Assembly (NCBI GenBank): GCA_004552515.1
Contig: SFOF01000058.1
Coordinates: forward strand, 1 to 10,573
Direction: 5' to 3'
DNA: 10,573 bases
Origin: Clostridiales bacterium
Lineage (GTDB): Bacteria > Bacillota > Clostridia > Christensenellales > Aristaeellaceae
Shown here: positions 1-5,373 of the stretch, piece by piece
Numbering within the stretch: the stretch's first letter is position 1
How the letters are laid out: each line of letters begins with the position of its first letter
The notes under the pieces: generated by a model
Database searches by the model: none
What the model saw: the letters and a program-made list of their open reading frames with translations, nothing else
Told to the model about the DNA's origin: nothing
Translations under genes and position numbers: made by a program

Positions 1-190
1 CAAGCCGTCCTGTTTGTCAAAAGACAAACAGCAGGCGTGATCGAACACAAAACGCCGCAATAGAACCGTATACCGGACGTGAACCAAGTGCAAAACGCCG
101 CAACAGAACCGCATATCGGGCGTACACCAAACATAAAACGCCGCAATAGAACCGCAAAGCAGGAGCCGAACATAAACCGCCGCACTCCCG
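1..190 (+). repeat. Long intergenic repeat, copy A (left-truncated by window)
   Basis: This is the third copy of the long repeat also found at 2093-2670 and 6593-7250; only its right-hand part lies in the window. It opens with CAAGCCGTC, then a perfect hairpin (CTGTTTGTC, loop AAAA, GACAAACAG, 10-31), then CAGGCGTGATCGAAC. The other two copies have the same flanks, but a hairpin of different sequence between them (a TCTCTTTTCCT stem). After the hairpin the copy consists of a 43-bp tandem array. No coding sequence is supported in 1-280. The left end of the repeat is outside the window, so its full length here is unknown. Confidence 0.8.
49..187 (+). repeat. 43-bp tandem repeat array inside long repeat copy A
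   Basis: The phrase AAAACGCCGCAAYAGAACCG begins at 49, 92 and 135, exactly 43 bp apart. A decayed fourth start (AAACCGCCGC) lies near 174. The 20 or so bases between these phrases are related but diverged (GGCGTGATCGAAC, GGACGTGAACCAA, GGGCGTACACCAA). Long repeat copy B has about two diverged units of the same kind after its hairpin. This is a minisatellite-like array and not a CRISPR, because the intervening segments are homologous to each other. Confidence 0.8.
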
Positions 191-207
191 CAAGAAACGC
201 CTCCCGT

Positions 208-257
208 AAACAACAAGACCTGACCAGCCTCCACTGATTGAAGCCGGTCAGGTCTTT
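208..257 (-). terminator. Intrinsic terminator of the suf operon
   Basis: AAGACCTGACC (215-225) and GGTCAGGTCTT (246-256) form a perfect 11-bp stem. On the minus strand the inner bases GCTTC and GAGGC continue the pairing with one T-G wobble, leaving an 8-nt loop. A T-rich run (TTGTTGTTT) follows on the minus strand. It lies 24 bp past the stop of the sufB-like gene. Read on the plus strand, the loop CCTCCACTGATTGAAG resembles the CCTCCACTTATTGGA arm of the modules at 5292-5320 and 10532-10560, without their GCCGCAGTGCGGC arm. Confidence 0.85.
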
Positions 258-280
258 CCCTGATCACTGATTCTTGTCTC

Positions 281-1213
281 CTACTCCACGCCCTCGGCGG
301 ACAGGAAGCCCGATATGATCTTGCGCTCGGCCTCCTCCTCGGTCAGGCCGAGCGTGCGCAGCTTGATGATCTGCTCGCCCGCGATCTTGCCGATGGCGGC
401 CTCGTGGATCAGCGATGCGTCCAGATGACCGGCGTAAAGCGCAGGCTCCGCCTTCACGCGGCCCTGATCGACCAGGATCGCGTCGCATTCGGAATGTCCC
501 GTGCAGCGGCAGTTGCCTTTGATCACCGAGCGATACTCCTGATACGACATACCGCGCGCCACCGAGCGCGACACCAGATCCACGCCCGAATCGTCGCCGT
601 CCAGCGATACGTTGAACGAGGACGCGGCAATCTCGTCGCCGTCGGTCATCAGACGCTCGCGGATCACCAGCTTCGCGCGCGCGCCCAGACGGCCGTTCGT
701 CGTGCGGTTCGTGCTGGTCACGCCGCCGATTTGCAGCGTGTCCATCTCGAAATACGCGTCCTCCTCCAGCGTCATGTCGGTCACGGGATCGATGCGCCGC
801 GCGCCGGTGCCGCTGCCCGTGCCGATGTGCTTCTCCTTATAGAGCGCCCGCGCGCCCTTGCCGAGGAAGAAGCGATGGATGCCGTTGTGGCGGCTCTCCT
901 CCTCGCCCTCGGTATGCACGCCGCAGCCCGCGACGATGATCACGTCCGCGCCCGGCTCGATGAAAAAGTCGTTGTAGACCAGATCATTGACGCCGCTTTT
1001 CGTCACGCAGGCGGGAATATACACCGTCTCGCCCTGCGCCTTGGCGCTGATGTAGATGTTGATGCCGGGGTTGTCGGTCTTGCTCTCGATGCGGATGTTC
1101 TCGGAGGAACGGCGGCCCGCACAGCCGCTGTCCTCGCGGATATTGAACGCGCCCTTGAAATCAGAGGGCATATTGGAGACGATTTTGAGCAGCTCGTCCG
1201 TGATGTTGTTCAT
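281..1213 (-). CDS. sufB: SufB/SufD-family Fe-S cluster assembly scaffold
   Basis: The 310-residue product is a SufB/SufD-family beta-helix scaffold, expected to bind the SufC ATPase and assemble Fe-S clusters in the cytoplasm. Family features seen: the central GKGARALYKEKHIG stretch (118-131), HSECDAILVD (240-249), whose Cys243 sits where the functional cysteine of SufB lies, HEAAIGKIAGEQ (270-281), and the C-terminal LGLTEEEAERKIISGF (288-303). It is much shorter than E. coli SufB and lacks the long N-terminal region. Cys235, Cys237 and Cys243 form a tight cluster, with Cys31, Cys69 and Cys97 further upstream. The start at 1213 is chosen because GAGGAGG lies 7 nt upstream; a longer reading to 1426 runs inside sufC. 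It is the second gene of a two-gene operon and a terminator follows. The family is sure. Whether to name it SufB or the SmsB of the minimal SMS system is a matter of phylogeny. Confidence 0.93.
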   Translation of the reverse strand: MNNITDELLKIVSNMPSDFKGAFNIREDSGCAGRRSSENIRIESKTDNPGINIYISAKAQGETVYIPACVTKSGVNDLVYNDFFIEPGADVIIVAGCGVHTEGEEESRHNGIHRFFLGKGARALYKEKHIGTGSGTGARRIDPVTDMTLEEDAYFEMDTLQIGGVTSTNRTTNGRLGARAKLVIRERLMTDGDEIAASSFNVSLDGDDSGVDLVSRSVARGMSYQEYRSVIKGNCRCTGHSECDAILVDQGRVKAEPALYAGHLDASLIHEAAIGKIAGEQIIKLRTLGLTEEEAERKIISGFLSAEGVE

Positions 1214-1226
1214 GCTTTTTTCCTCC

Positions 1227-1946
1227 TCACGCCATGCCGCGCGGGCAGCGCGTCCGCTTTTCCGCCGACAGAAGATTCGGCAGCACGTCGTCCTTCGCGC
1301 CCTGATCGCGCACCTGGCCGCCCGCGATGACCACGATATGGTCGGCGATGTCCATGATGCGCTCCTGATGCGATATGACCAGCAGCGTGCGGCCGCCCTC
1401 GGCCTTGAACTTTTCAAAGGCGGCAATCAGATTGGAGAAGCTCCACAGATCGATGCCCGCCTCCGGCTCGTCGAACACCAGCATACGCGCGTTTTTGCGC
1501 GCCAGCACGGTGGCCAGCTCGATGCGCTTGCTCTCGCCGCCCGAGAGCGACGCGTTGACCTCGCGATCGACATACTCCTGCGCGCACAGGCCGACCTGCC
1601 CCAGATACTCGCAGATTTCGCCGTACTTGAGCGTGCGCTCGGCGGAAAGCTCGAGCAGATCGCGCACAGTCAGGCCCTTGAAGCGCACCGGCTGCTGGAA
1701 GGCGTAGGCGATGCCGCCGCGCGCGCGCTCGGTGATGTCCCAGCCCGTTACGTCCGTGCCGTCCAGCAGGATCTGGCCTTCGGAGGGCGCGTAAAGCCCC
1801 GCGATGACCTTGGCCAGCGACGTTTTGCCGCCGCCGTTGGGGCCGGTGACGACGGTCAGCCGCCCATCCGGCACAGTGAGATTGATGCCCTTGAGGATCT
1901 CGCCGCCGTCCGGCAGCGCCCAGTGGATATTTTTCAGTTCAAGCAT
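1227..1946 (-). CDS. sufC: SufC, Fe-S assembly ABC-type ATPase
   Basis: The 239-residue protein is a soluble ABC ATPase that powers the SufB-type scaffold. Visible in order: Walker A GPNGGGKT (35-42), Q-loop FQQP (83-86), signature LSGGE (134-138), Walker B MLVFDE (155-160), D-loop region EAGID (162-166) and the switch histidine in ISHQ (191-194). FQQP, LSGGESKRIE and the FDEPEAGID stretch are typical of SufC rather than of transporter ATPases, and no membrane partner is nearby. The start at 1946 gives the usual SufC N-terminus MLELKNI; upstream GGGGGA is a modest ribosome binding site. The stop TGA at 1229-1227 lies inside the GTGAGGAGG that serves sufB, which suggests translational coupling. 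No cysteine desulfurase (SufS) or SufU is seen, although the suf terminator argues that none follows in this operon. Confidence 0.96.
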   Translation of the reverse strand: MLELKNIHWALPDGGEILKGINLTVPDGRLTVVTGPNGGGKTSLAKVIAGLYAPSEGQILLDGTDVTGWDITERARGGIAYAFQQPVRFKGLTVRDLLELSAERTLKYGEICEYLGQVGLCAQEYVDREVNASLSGGESKRIELATVLARKNARMLVFDEPEAGIDLWSFSNLIAAFEKFKAEGGRTLLVISHQERIMDIADHIVVIAGGQVRDQGAKDDVLPNLLSAEKRTRCPRGMA

Positions 1947-1973
1947 ATTCGCGTTCCCCCGCTCGTATGAGAA

Positions 1974-1998
1974 TGAGCCTGCATCCGCGCAAGGCTCA
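1974..1998 (-). promoter_or_regulatory. Stem-loop in the 5' leader of sufCB
   Basis: TGAGCCT and AGGCTCA form a perfect 7-bp inverted repeat (1974-1980 and 1992-1998) between the predicted transcription start and the sufC ribosome binding site. A pairing with one bulge extends it by TGC/GCA. It may affect leader stability or act as an operator half-site pair. No regulator is recognised. Confidence 0.5.
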
Positions 1999-2012
1999 GG
2001 TAAGTCTTAATA

Positions 2013-2040
2013 ATTATATCACCGCACGCCAAATTGTCAA
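2013..2040 (-). promoter_or_regulatory. Sigma-A promoter of sufCB
   Basis: On the minus strand a perfect -35 TTGACA (2040-2035) and a perfect -10 TATAAT (2018-2013) are separated by 16 bp. This is the strongest promoter in the window. The predicted start near 2006 leaves a leader of about 60 nt. No clear IscR- or Fur-type operator overlaps it. Confidence 0.9.
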
Positions 2041-2092
2041 CGCTGCTCGCGTTAATCAGAGCAGGTCAAGTCTCCGTCATACCCAAGTGACC

Positions 2093-2670
2093 CTCCCCGC
2101 GTGAAACGCACCCACACCGCGAATCAAATGAAGAGAGTCCAGGGAGACGAGTCTCCTTGGCGCAGGTCTGGGGCGCGCAGCCCCAGCGTACTCCCCGCGG
2201 AAAGCATGGCAAAGCCAATAGGCTTACGCAAAAGCGCACTTACGCCGCGCCGCCGACTCCGTAACCCCGCGTTCCTCCGTCCTCTCATAACTCCGTCGGG
2301 ATCGCCGCAAAGAAACGCTCAAGCCCGAAGTGAACTCACAAAGCCCGATAACCGCACGGCCTTTGAGAACGTTCTAACGGCGATCACGACCCACGGCGGA
2401 ATAGAAAACGCAACATCCCGCAAGCCGTCTCTCTTTTCCTGACGAAGGAAAAGAGACAGGCGTGATCGAACGCAAAGCATTCCAACAGAAACGCGGATCG
2501 ACAGGCGTGAACCAACCGCAGAACGCGACAACAGAACCGCATCGCCCGCCGCCAGACCCCTGTGCGCCCCCACGCCCGTGCCGGTCTATATCCGGCCAAA
2601 CGCAGCTTTTCGCCGGCCCGCAATTCACGATCCCATAAAGCAGAATATCGTTTCTTCGCGTCAGCGCGGA
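2093..2670 (+). repeat. Long intergenic repeat, copy B
   Basis: It is collinear with 6593-7250 from CTCCCCGCGT to CAGCGCGGA, with several stretches nearly identical (for example GCGAATCAAATGAAGAGAG, and CGCAAAGAAACGCTCAAGCC). Three hairpins are evident. The first is 2139-2160 (CCAGGGAGAC, GA, GTCTCCTTGG). The second is 2168-2186 (CTGGGGC, 5-nt loop, GCCCCAG). The third is 2430-2456 (TCTCTTTTCCT, GACGA, AGGAAAAGAGA). The end carries about two diverged copies of the 43-bp unit seen in copy A. It fills the space between the htrA terminator and the suf promoter. Small reading frames occur, but indels between copies shift the frames, so it does not look coding. No transposase or target-site duplication is seen. 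Confidence 0.85.
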
Positions 2671-2700
2671 ATATCATCCCGAAATCCCCCCCGAGGACAT

Positions 2701-2741
2701 GAAAAGCCCCGACCGAATCCTTGATGAATTCGATCGGGGCT
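2701..2741 (-). terminator. Intrinsic terminator of the htrA-like gene
   Basis: AGCCCCGA and TCGGGGCT close a long stem (2705-2741). It continues inward on the minus strand as TCGAATTC paired with GATTCGG, with wobbles, and has a short loop. A TTTTC run follows on the minus strand at 2704-2700. It lies 45 bp past the htrA stop. The plus-strand reading has only a weak T run. Confidence 0.9.
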
Positions 2742-2785
2742 GTGTTTAACCGGACTTTTCAGCTTTGCCTGTCGGCTCAGCCCGC

Positions 2786-3952
2786 TTAGTCCATGATGCG
2801 CAGGGTGACTTCCAGATCGACGTACTCGTAGCCGCCGCTCACCTCGAGGGAGCCGCTCGCCGCGCCGTTGCCGAAGAAGTAGGAGTAGTAGTCGTTGCCT
2901 CTGGACTGCGCGACGCCGATGTTCTCATAGCGCGCCACGCGGATGGTCACGGTGTCGCCGTCGTTATACTTGTCCAGCTGAGTGGTCAGCTCGGTCATGC
3001 TGGTCACACGCACGCCGTCCACAGAGTAGATGTAGTCGTATGCCTGCAGGCCGGCCTTGGCGGCGGGGCCGTCCTCGACAGTCTCGCTCACATAGACGCC
3101 CATCGGCGCGTAGTTGTTCATCGGCTCGTCGGGGCCATTGTCATACTCGAACGCCTTGATGCCCAGCTGAGCGCGCTGCACCTTGCCGTACTGCATCAGA
3201 TCGGAGGTGATGTCCTTCACGGTCTCAACGGGGATCGCGAAGCCCAGGCCCTCGAAGGTCGCGCCGGTGTAGGCGCTGCCGGAATACTTCAGCGTGTTGA
3301 TGCCCACCAGCTCGCCCTTGTAGTTGAACAGGCCGCCGCCGGAGTTGCCGTTGTTGATGGACGCGTCGTGCTGGATGTAGTCGATGGCGCGGCTGGTGTT
3401 GCTCGCCTTGACGTTGCTGCGCTGAAGCGCGGAGACGATGCCCTGCGTCACGGTGTTGGCCAGCGTCTCGCCGCCGGGATTGCCGATGGCGACGACAGTC
3501 GAGCCGATCAGCAGATCGGACGAGGAGCCGAACTCAACGGGCGTGAGCTGAGAGGCCGCGTCGCCGCTGACCTTCAGCACGGCCAGGTCGGTGGAGCTGT
3601 CCGCGCCCACCAGCTCGGCGTCCACCTTTTCGCCGGAGGGAAGCAGCACCTGATAGGCGTTGCCGTCCTCGATGACGTGGTTGTTGGTGACGATGTAGCC
3701 GCCCTCGGCGATCACAACGCCGCTGCCCTGAGCCAGCGGCTCGTCAACCACCTTGCGGGTGTTCGGATCCCAGGTCTGCGTGTTGGTGATGATGCCCACC
3801 ACGCTACTGCTGGTCTTCTGGTAGACGGTGATGGCCGGCGAGGGATCGCCCCCGGCCGTCGTGGTTTCGGCCCCGGCGTTGAAGGCCAGCAGCCCCACGA
3901 CCAGCATGGCGGCCAATATCAGTGTAAACAGCTTCGAAATGCTCTTCTTCAT
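2786..3952 (-). CDS. htrA: HtrA/DegP-like serine protease with PDZ domain
   Basis: The 388-residue protein is an S1C-family extracytoplasmic quality-control protease. The N-terminus (MKKSISK, then hydrophobic 8-24) is a signal peptide or anchor, with a possible AGA cleavage site at 26-28. The chymotrypsin-like domain carries the whole triad: His92 in VTNNHVI, Asp122 in STDLAVL and Ser204 in NGNSGGGL. A single PDZ domain runs from about 271 (APMGVYVSE) to the C-terminus. After VTIRVARYENI (345-355) about 25 Gly-, Ser- and Tyr-rich residues (356-380) precede the last strand, EVTLRIMD. The start at 3952 follows AGGGAGGT and gives a proper signal peptide. It is monocistronic, with its own promoter and terminator. 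Like the DegP family it should degrade or refold misfolded surface proteins. Family and catalytic competence are sure; the gene symbol (htrA, degP or htrB) is not. Confidence 0.95.
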   Translation of the reverse strand: MKKSISKLFTLILAAMLVVGLLAFNAGAETTTAGGDPSPAITVYQKTSSSVVGIITNTQTWDPNTRKVVDEPLAQGSGVVIAEGGYIVTNNHVIEDGNAYQVLLPSGEKVDAELVGADSSTDLAVLKVSGDAASQLTPVEFGSSSDLLIGSTVVAIGNPGGETLANTVTQGIVSALQRSNVKASNTSRAIDYIQHDASINNGNSGGGLFNYKGELVGINTLKYSGSAYTGATFEGLGFAIPVETVKDITSDLMQYGKVQRAQLGIKAFEYDNGPDEPMNNYAPMGVYVSETVEDGPAAKAGLQAYDYIYSVDGVRVTSMTELTTQLDKYNDGDTVTIRVARYENIGVAQSRGNDYYSYFFGNGAASGSLEVSGGYEYVDLEVTLRIMD

Positions 3953-3984
3953 AAATCCTTACCTCCCTTGGTTTCTATGCTCCT

Positions 3985-4028
3985 AGTATAGCCGGGCATT
4001 TTGGCCTTTTTATGAACGAAAATTGAAC
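3985..4028 (-). promoter_or_regulatory. htrA promoter with direct repeat over the -35 region
   Basis: A -10 TATACT lies at 3990-3985 on the minus strand, and the position 17 bp upstream (ATAAAA) is a poor -35. Across and just above it the minus strand reads GTTCAATTTTCGTTCAT, a direct repeat of GTTCA spaced 11 bp apart (about 4012-4028). A one-turn direct repeat over a weak -35 is the arrangement used by OmpR/PhoB-type response regulators. That regulation is inference, as no regulator gene is in the window. Confidence 0.6.
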
Positions 4029-4153
4029 ACTCCATAGAAAAATTTTGAAATGTGCGCGCCGGGCGTTTTTTCTCGAAGGGGAGCGGCGTTTTCCCCCGCG
4101 AAGCCCTGCCGCGCAGACGCGTTCCTTCCCGCGCGCTTCCTTAATATAGACGC

Positions 4154-4190
4154 AAAAAGCGCCCGCGCCGTTCAACGCGGCGCAGACGCT
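4154..4190 (-). terminator. Intrinsic terminator after the TIM barrel gene
   Basis: On the minus strand AGCGTCTGCGCCG pairs with CGGCGCGGGCGCT (with T-G wobbles) around the loop CGTTGAA, followed directly by TTTT. It lies 28 bp past the stop of the sugar phosphate isomerase-like gene and about 165 bp before the htrA -10, so it separates the two transcripts. Confidence 0.88.
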
Positions 4191-4217
4191 CCTGCATTTA
4201 TTCTTTTATCTGCGCGG

Positions 4218-4997
4218 TCAGCCGAGCATCGCCCTCAGGCTGTCATGGCTCGTCTTAATGCACTCGAACACGTCGCCGTCGCAGAGATCCTGCTCCACGA
4301 CGAAATGATCGATGCCGATCTCGCGCGCCGTTTTCATGATGCCCGGCCAGTTCAGATTGCCGCGGCCCACCGGCGCAAAGCAGTTGGGCACGTCCTCCAG
4401 AGCGCCCGTGCGCGGCTTGATCGCGTAGTCCTTGACGTGCATATAGCGCGCGCGCCCCGCGAACAGGCGCAGGCTGCTCGACGGCTCCGTGCCCGCGCTG
4501 GTCAGCCAGAACACGTCCGGCTGGAAGCCCACATACTCGGGCGTGGTTTCGTTAAGCAGAATGTCGATGCCGCGCTCCGCGCCAAAATTCGTCCACTCGA
4601 ACGCGTGGAAGTGATAGTACATATCATAGCCCGCCGCGCGGAACGCCTTGCCGCCCTTCTCGAGAATCCTCGCAAACGTCCTGTACCCCTCCGCCGTTTG
4701 CGCCAGCTCCATCGGGATGCCGTCCAGCCGCACGACGCGCGTGCCCAGCACCTCGGCCTCATGAAGAATCGCGTCGTACTCCTCGTCCAGCTTCATGCAG
4801 TGCCCCAGCGCCGAATCGGCGCTCAGGCCGCACTCGTCCAGCATCCTTTTGAGCGCCTCAATCGTCACATAGGCCGGGCGCGTGATCTGCACCGAGCGAT
4901 AGCCGATTTCGCGCACGCGGCGCAGCGTCTCGAGAAGCTGCTTCTCATCGGCCATGCAGTTCCTCATCGTGTACATTTGCAGGGCAATATCAGCCAT
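4218..4997 (-). CDS. Sugar phosphate isomerase/epimerase-like TIM barrel protein
   Basis: The 259-residue protein belongs to the xylose isomerase-like TIM barrel superfamily (IolE, hydroxypyruvate isomerase, sugar epimerase relatives). These are cytoplasmic enzymes that isomerise, epimerise or dehydrate sugars and cyclitols using a divalent metal. Seen in order: strand 1 IALQMYTMR (4-12), the loop YYHFHAFEW (126-134), QPDVFW (158-163), the histidine in HVKDY (186-190), VGRGNLNWPGI (208-218) and the strand with an acidic ligand FVVEQD (232-237). These fit the strand ends that carry metal ligands. Length is normal for single-domain members. The start follows AGGAGAG at a good distance. It follows the Gfo/Idh/MocA gene on the same strand, a very common partnership in sugar and inositol catabolism, but about 380 bp of repeats separates them and no convincing promoter is seen. 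Superfamily assignment is firm; the substrate is unknown. Confidence 0.9.
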   Translation of the reverse strand: MADIALQMYTMRNCMADEKQLLETLRRVREIGYRSVQITRPAYVTIEALKRMLDECGLSADSALGHCMKLDEEYDAILHEAEVLGTRVVRLDGIPMELAQTAEGYRTFARILEKGGKAFRAAGYDMYYHFHAFEWTNFGAERGIDILLNETTPEYVGFQPDVFWLTSAGTEPSSSLRLFAGRARYMHVKDYAIKPRTGALEDVPNCFAPVGRGNLNWPGIMKTAREIGIDHFVVEQDLCDGDVFECIKTSHDSLRAMLG

Positions 4998-5181
4998 GGT
5001 TGTTCTCTCCTTTTTTTATAAGTATCGCGGGGAAACAGAGCGGCCGCCTGTTTTTTTCCGGCGAACCGTTCGCGGCAGCTCCGTTTGCGGACGCGGGAAA
5101 GCCGGTTTGCGCGGTGAAATGTCCCCCCCGGTCTACAACATCGTTCTGTTTTTCGGCGGGCTGGCAGATATGCGCGTACCA

Positions 5182-5332
5182 GCTCTATCGGGGACTTGAC
5201 CGGCTCCTATAAGCGGAGGCCGCACTGCGGCTGGCAGCAGGTGTATGCAGGTTCAGCCCGCCAACTTCGCTCTATCGAAGACCTGACCGGCTCCAATAAG
5301 CGGAGGCCGCACTGCGGCTGGCCGGGCAGGTC
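5182..5332 (-). repeat. 87-bp tandem duplication carrying two GCCGCAGTGCGGC modules
   Basis: GCTCTATCG begins at 5182 and again at 5269, and the following roughly 55 bp match closely at a constant offset of 87 bp (GACYTGACCGGCTCC, then ATAAGCGGAGG, then CCGCACTGCGGCTGG). The second copy has an intact closing stem (see the entry at 5280-5332). The first has the same 29-nt interior (5205-5233, one base different) but its 3' closing arm is decayed. The stretch 4998-5373 holds no supported gene; besides these repeats, 5030-5180 shows only GC-rich sequence without a recognisable site. Confidence 0.85.
5280..5332 (-). terminator. Modular hairpin (12-bp stem, 29-nt structured interior), possible terminator of the Gfo/Idh gene
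   Basis: GACCTGACCGGC (5280-5291) pairs with GCCGGGCAGGTC (5321-5332) over 12 bp with one mismatch. The 29-nt interior, read on the minus strand, holds two small hairpins: GCCGC-AGT-GCGGC, then CTCC, 7-nt loop, GGAG. That would give a three-way junction. It lies about 40 bp past the Gfo/Idh stop and is followed on the minus strand by TTCG, which is a weak U-tract. The same architecture recurs at 10520-10572 after the SpoIID gene. The structure is clear; terminator function is inferred from position. Confidence 0.6.
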
Positions 5333-5348
5333 GTGTTCTGTTGCGCGG

Positions 5349-5373
5349 CAGCAAGTGGAAGCCGCACTGCGGA
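5349..5373 (-). repeat. Module copy directly after the Gfo/Idh stop codon
   Basis: Read on the minus strand, CCGCAGTGCGGCTTCCACTT starts one base past the TAA of the Gfo/Idh gene. No matching outer stem is seen here, so this copy has only the central GCCGCAGTGCGG palindrome and the TTCCACTT arm. It has the same orientation relative to its upstream gene as the copies at 5306, 10446 and 10534. Confidence 0.75.

Noticed and set aside
49..187. Possible CRISPR array
   Set aside because: Spacing is regular at 43 bp, but the intervening segments are homologous to each other, copies number only three to four, and no cas gene is near.
1214..1426. N-terminal extension of the SufB-type frame into sufC
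   Set aside because: It overlaps the conserved end of sufC in another frame; the strong GAGGAGG site and usual N-terminus support the start at 1213.
2319..2677. Small minus-strand frames in long repeat copy B (and 6887-7150 in copy C)
   Set aside because: The two copies align as DNA, but indels put the similar stretches in different frames, so protein coding is not conserved.
2765..3991. Long plus-strand reading frame opposite the htrA-like gene
   Set aside because: It is the antisense shadow of a confidently assigned gene. The product is His/Ala/Val-rich, has no domain, and such frames are expected in GC-rich DNA. The same holds for 404-1330, 1056-1970, 4050-5021 and 5341-6567 on the plus strand and 9547-10464 on the minus strand.
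4040..4080. GCGCGCCGGGCG followed by a T6 run on the plus strand, resembling a terminator
   Set aside because: No adequate stem can be drawn and no plus-strand gene ends upstream.
5000..5180. Search for a promoter of the TIM barrel gene
   Set aside because: GATACT and TATAAA near 5024-5036 are possible -10 elements, but no acceptable -35 is seen at 16-18 bp; too weak to annotate.
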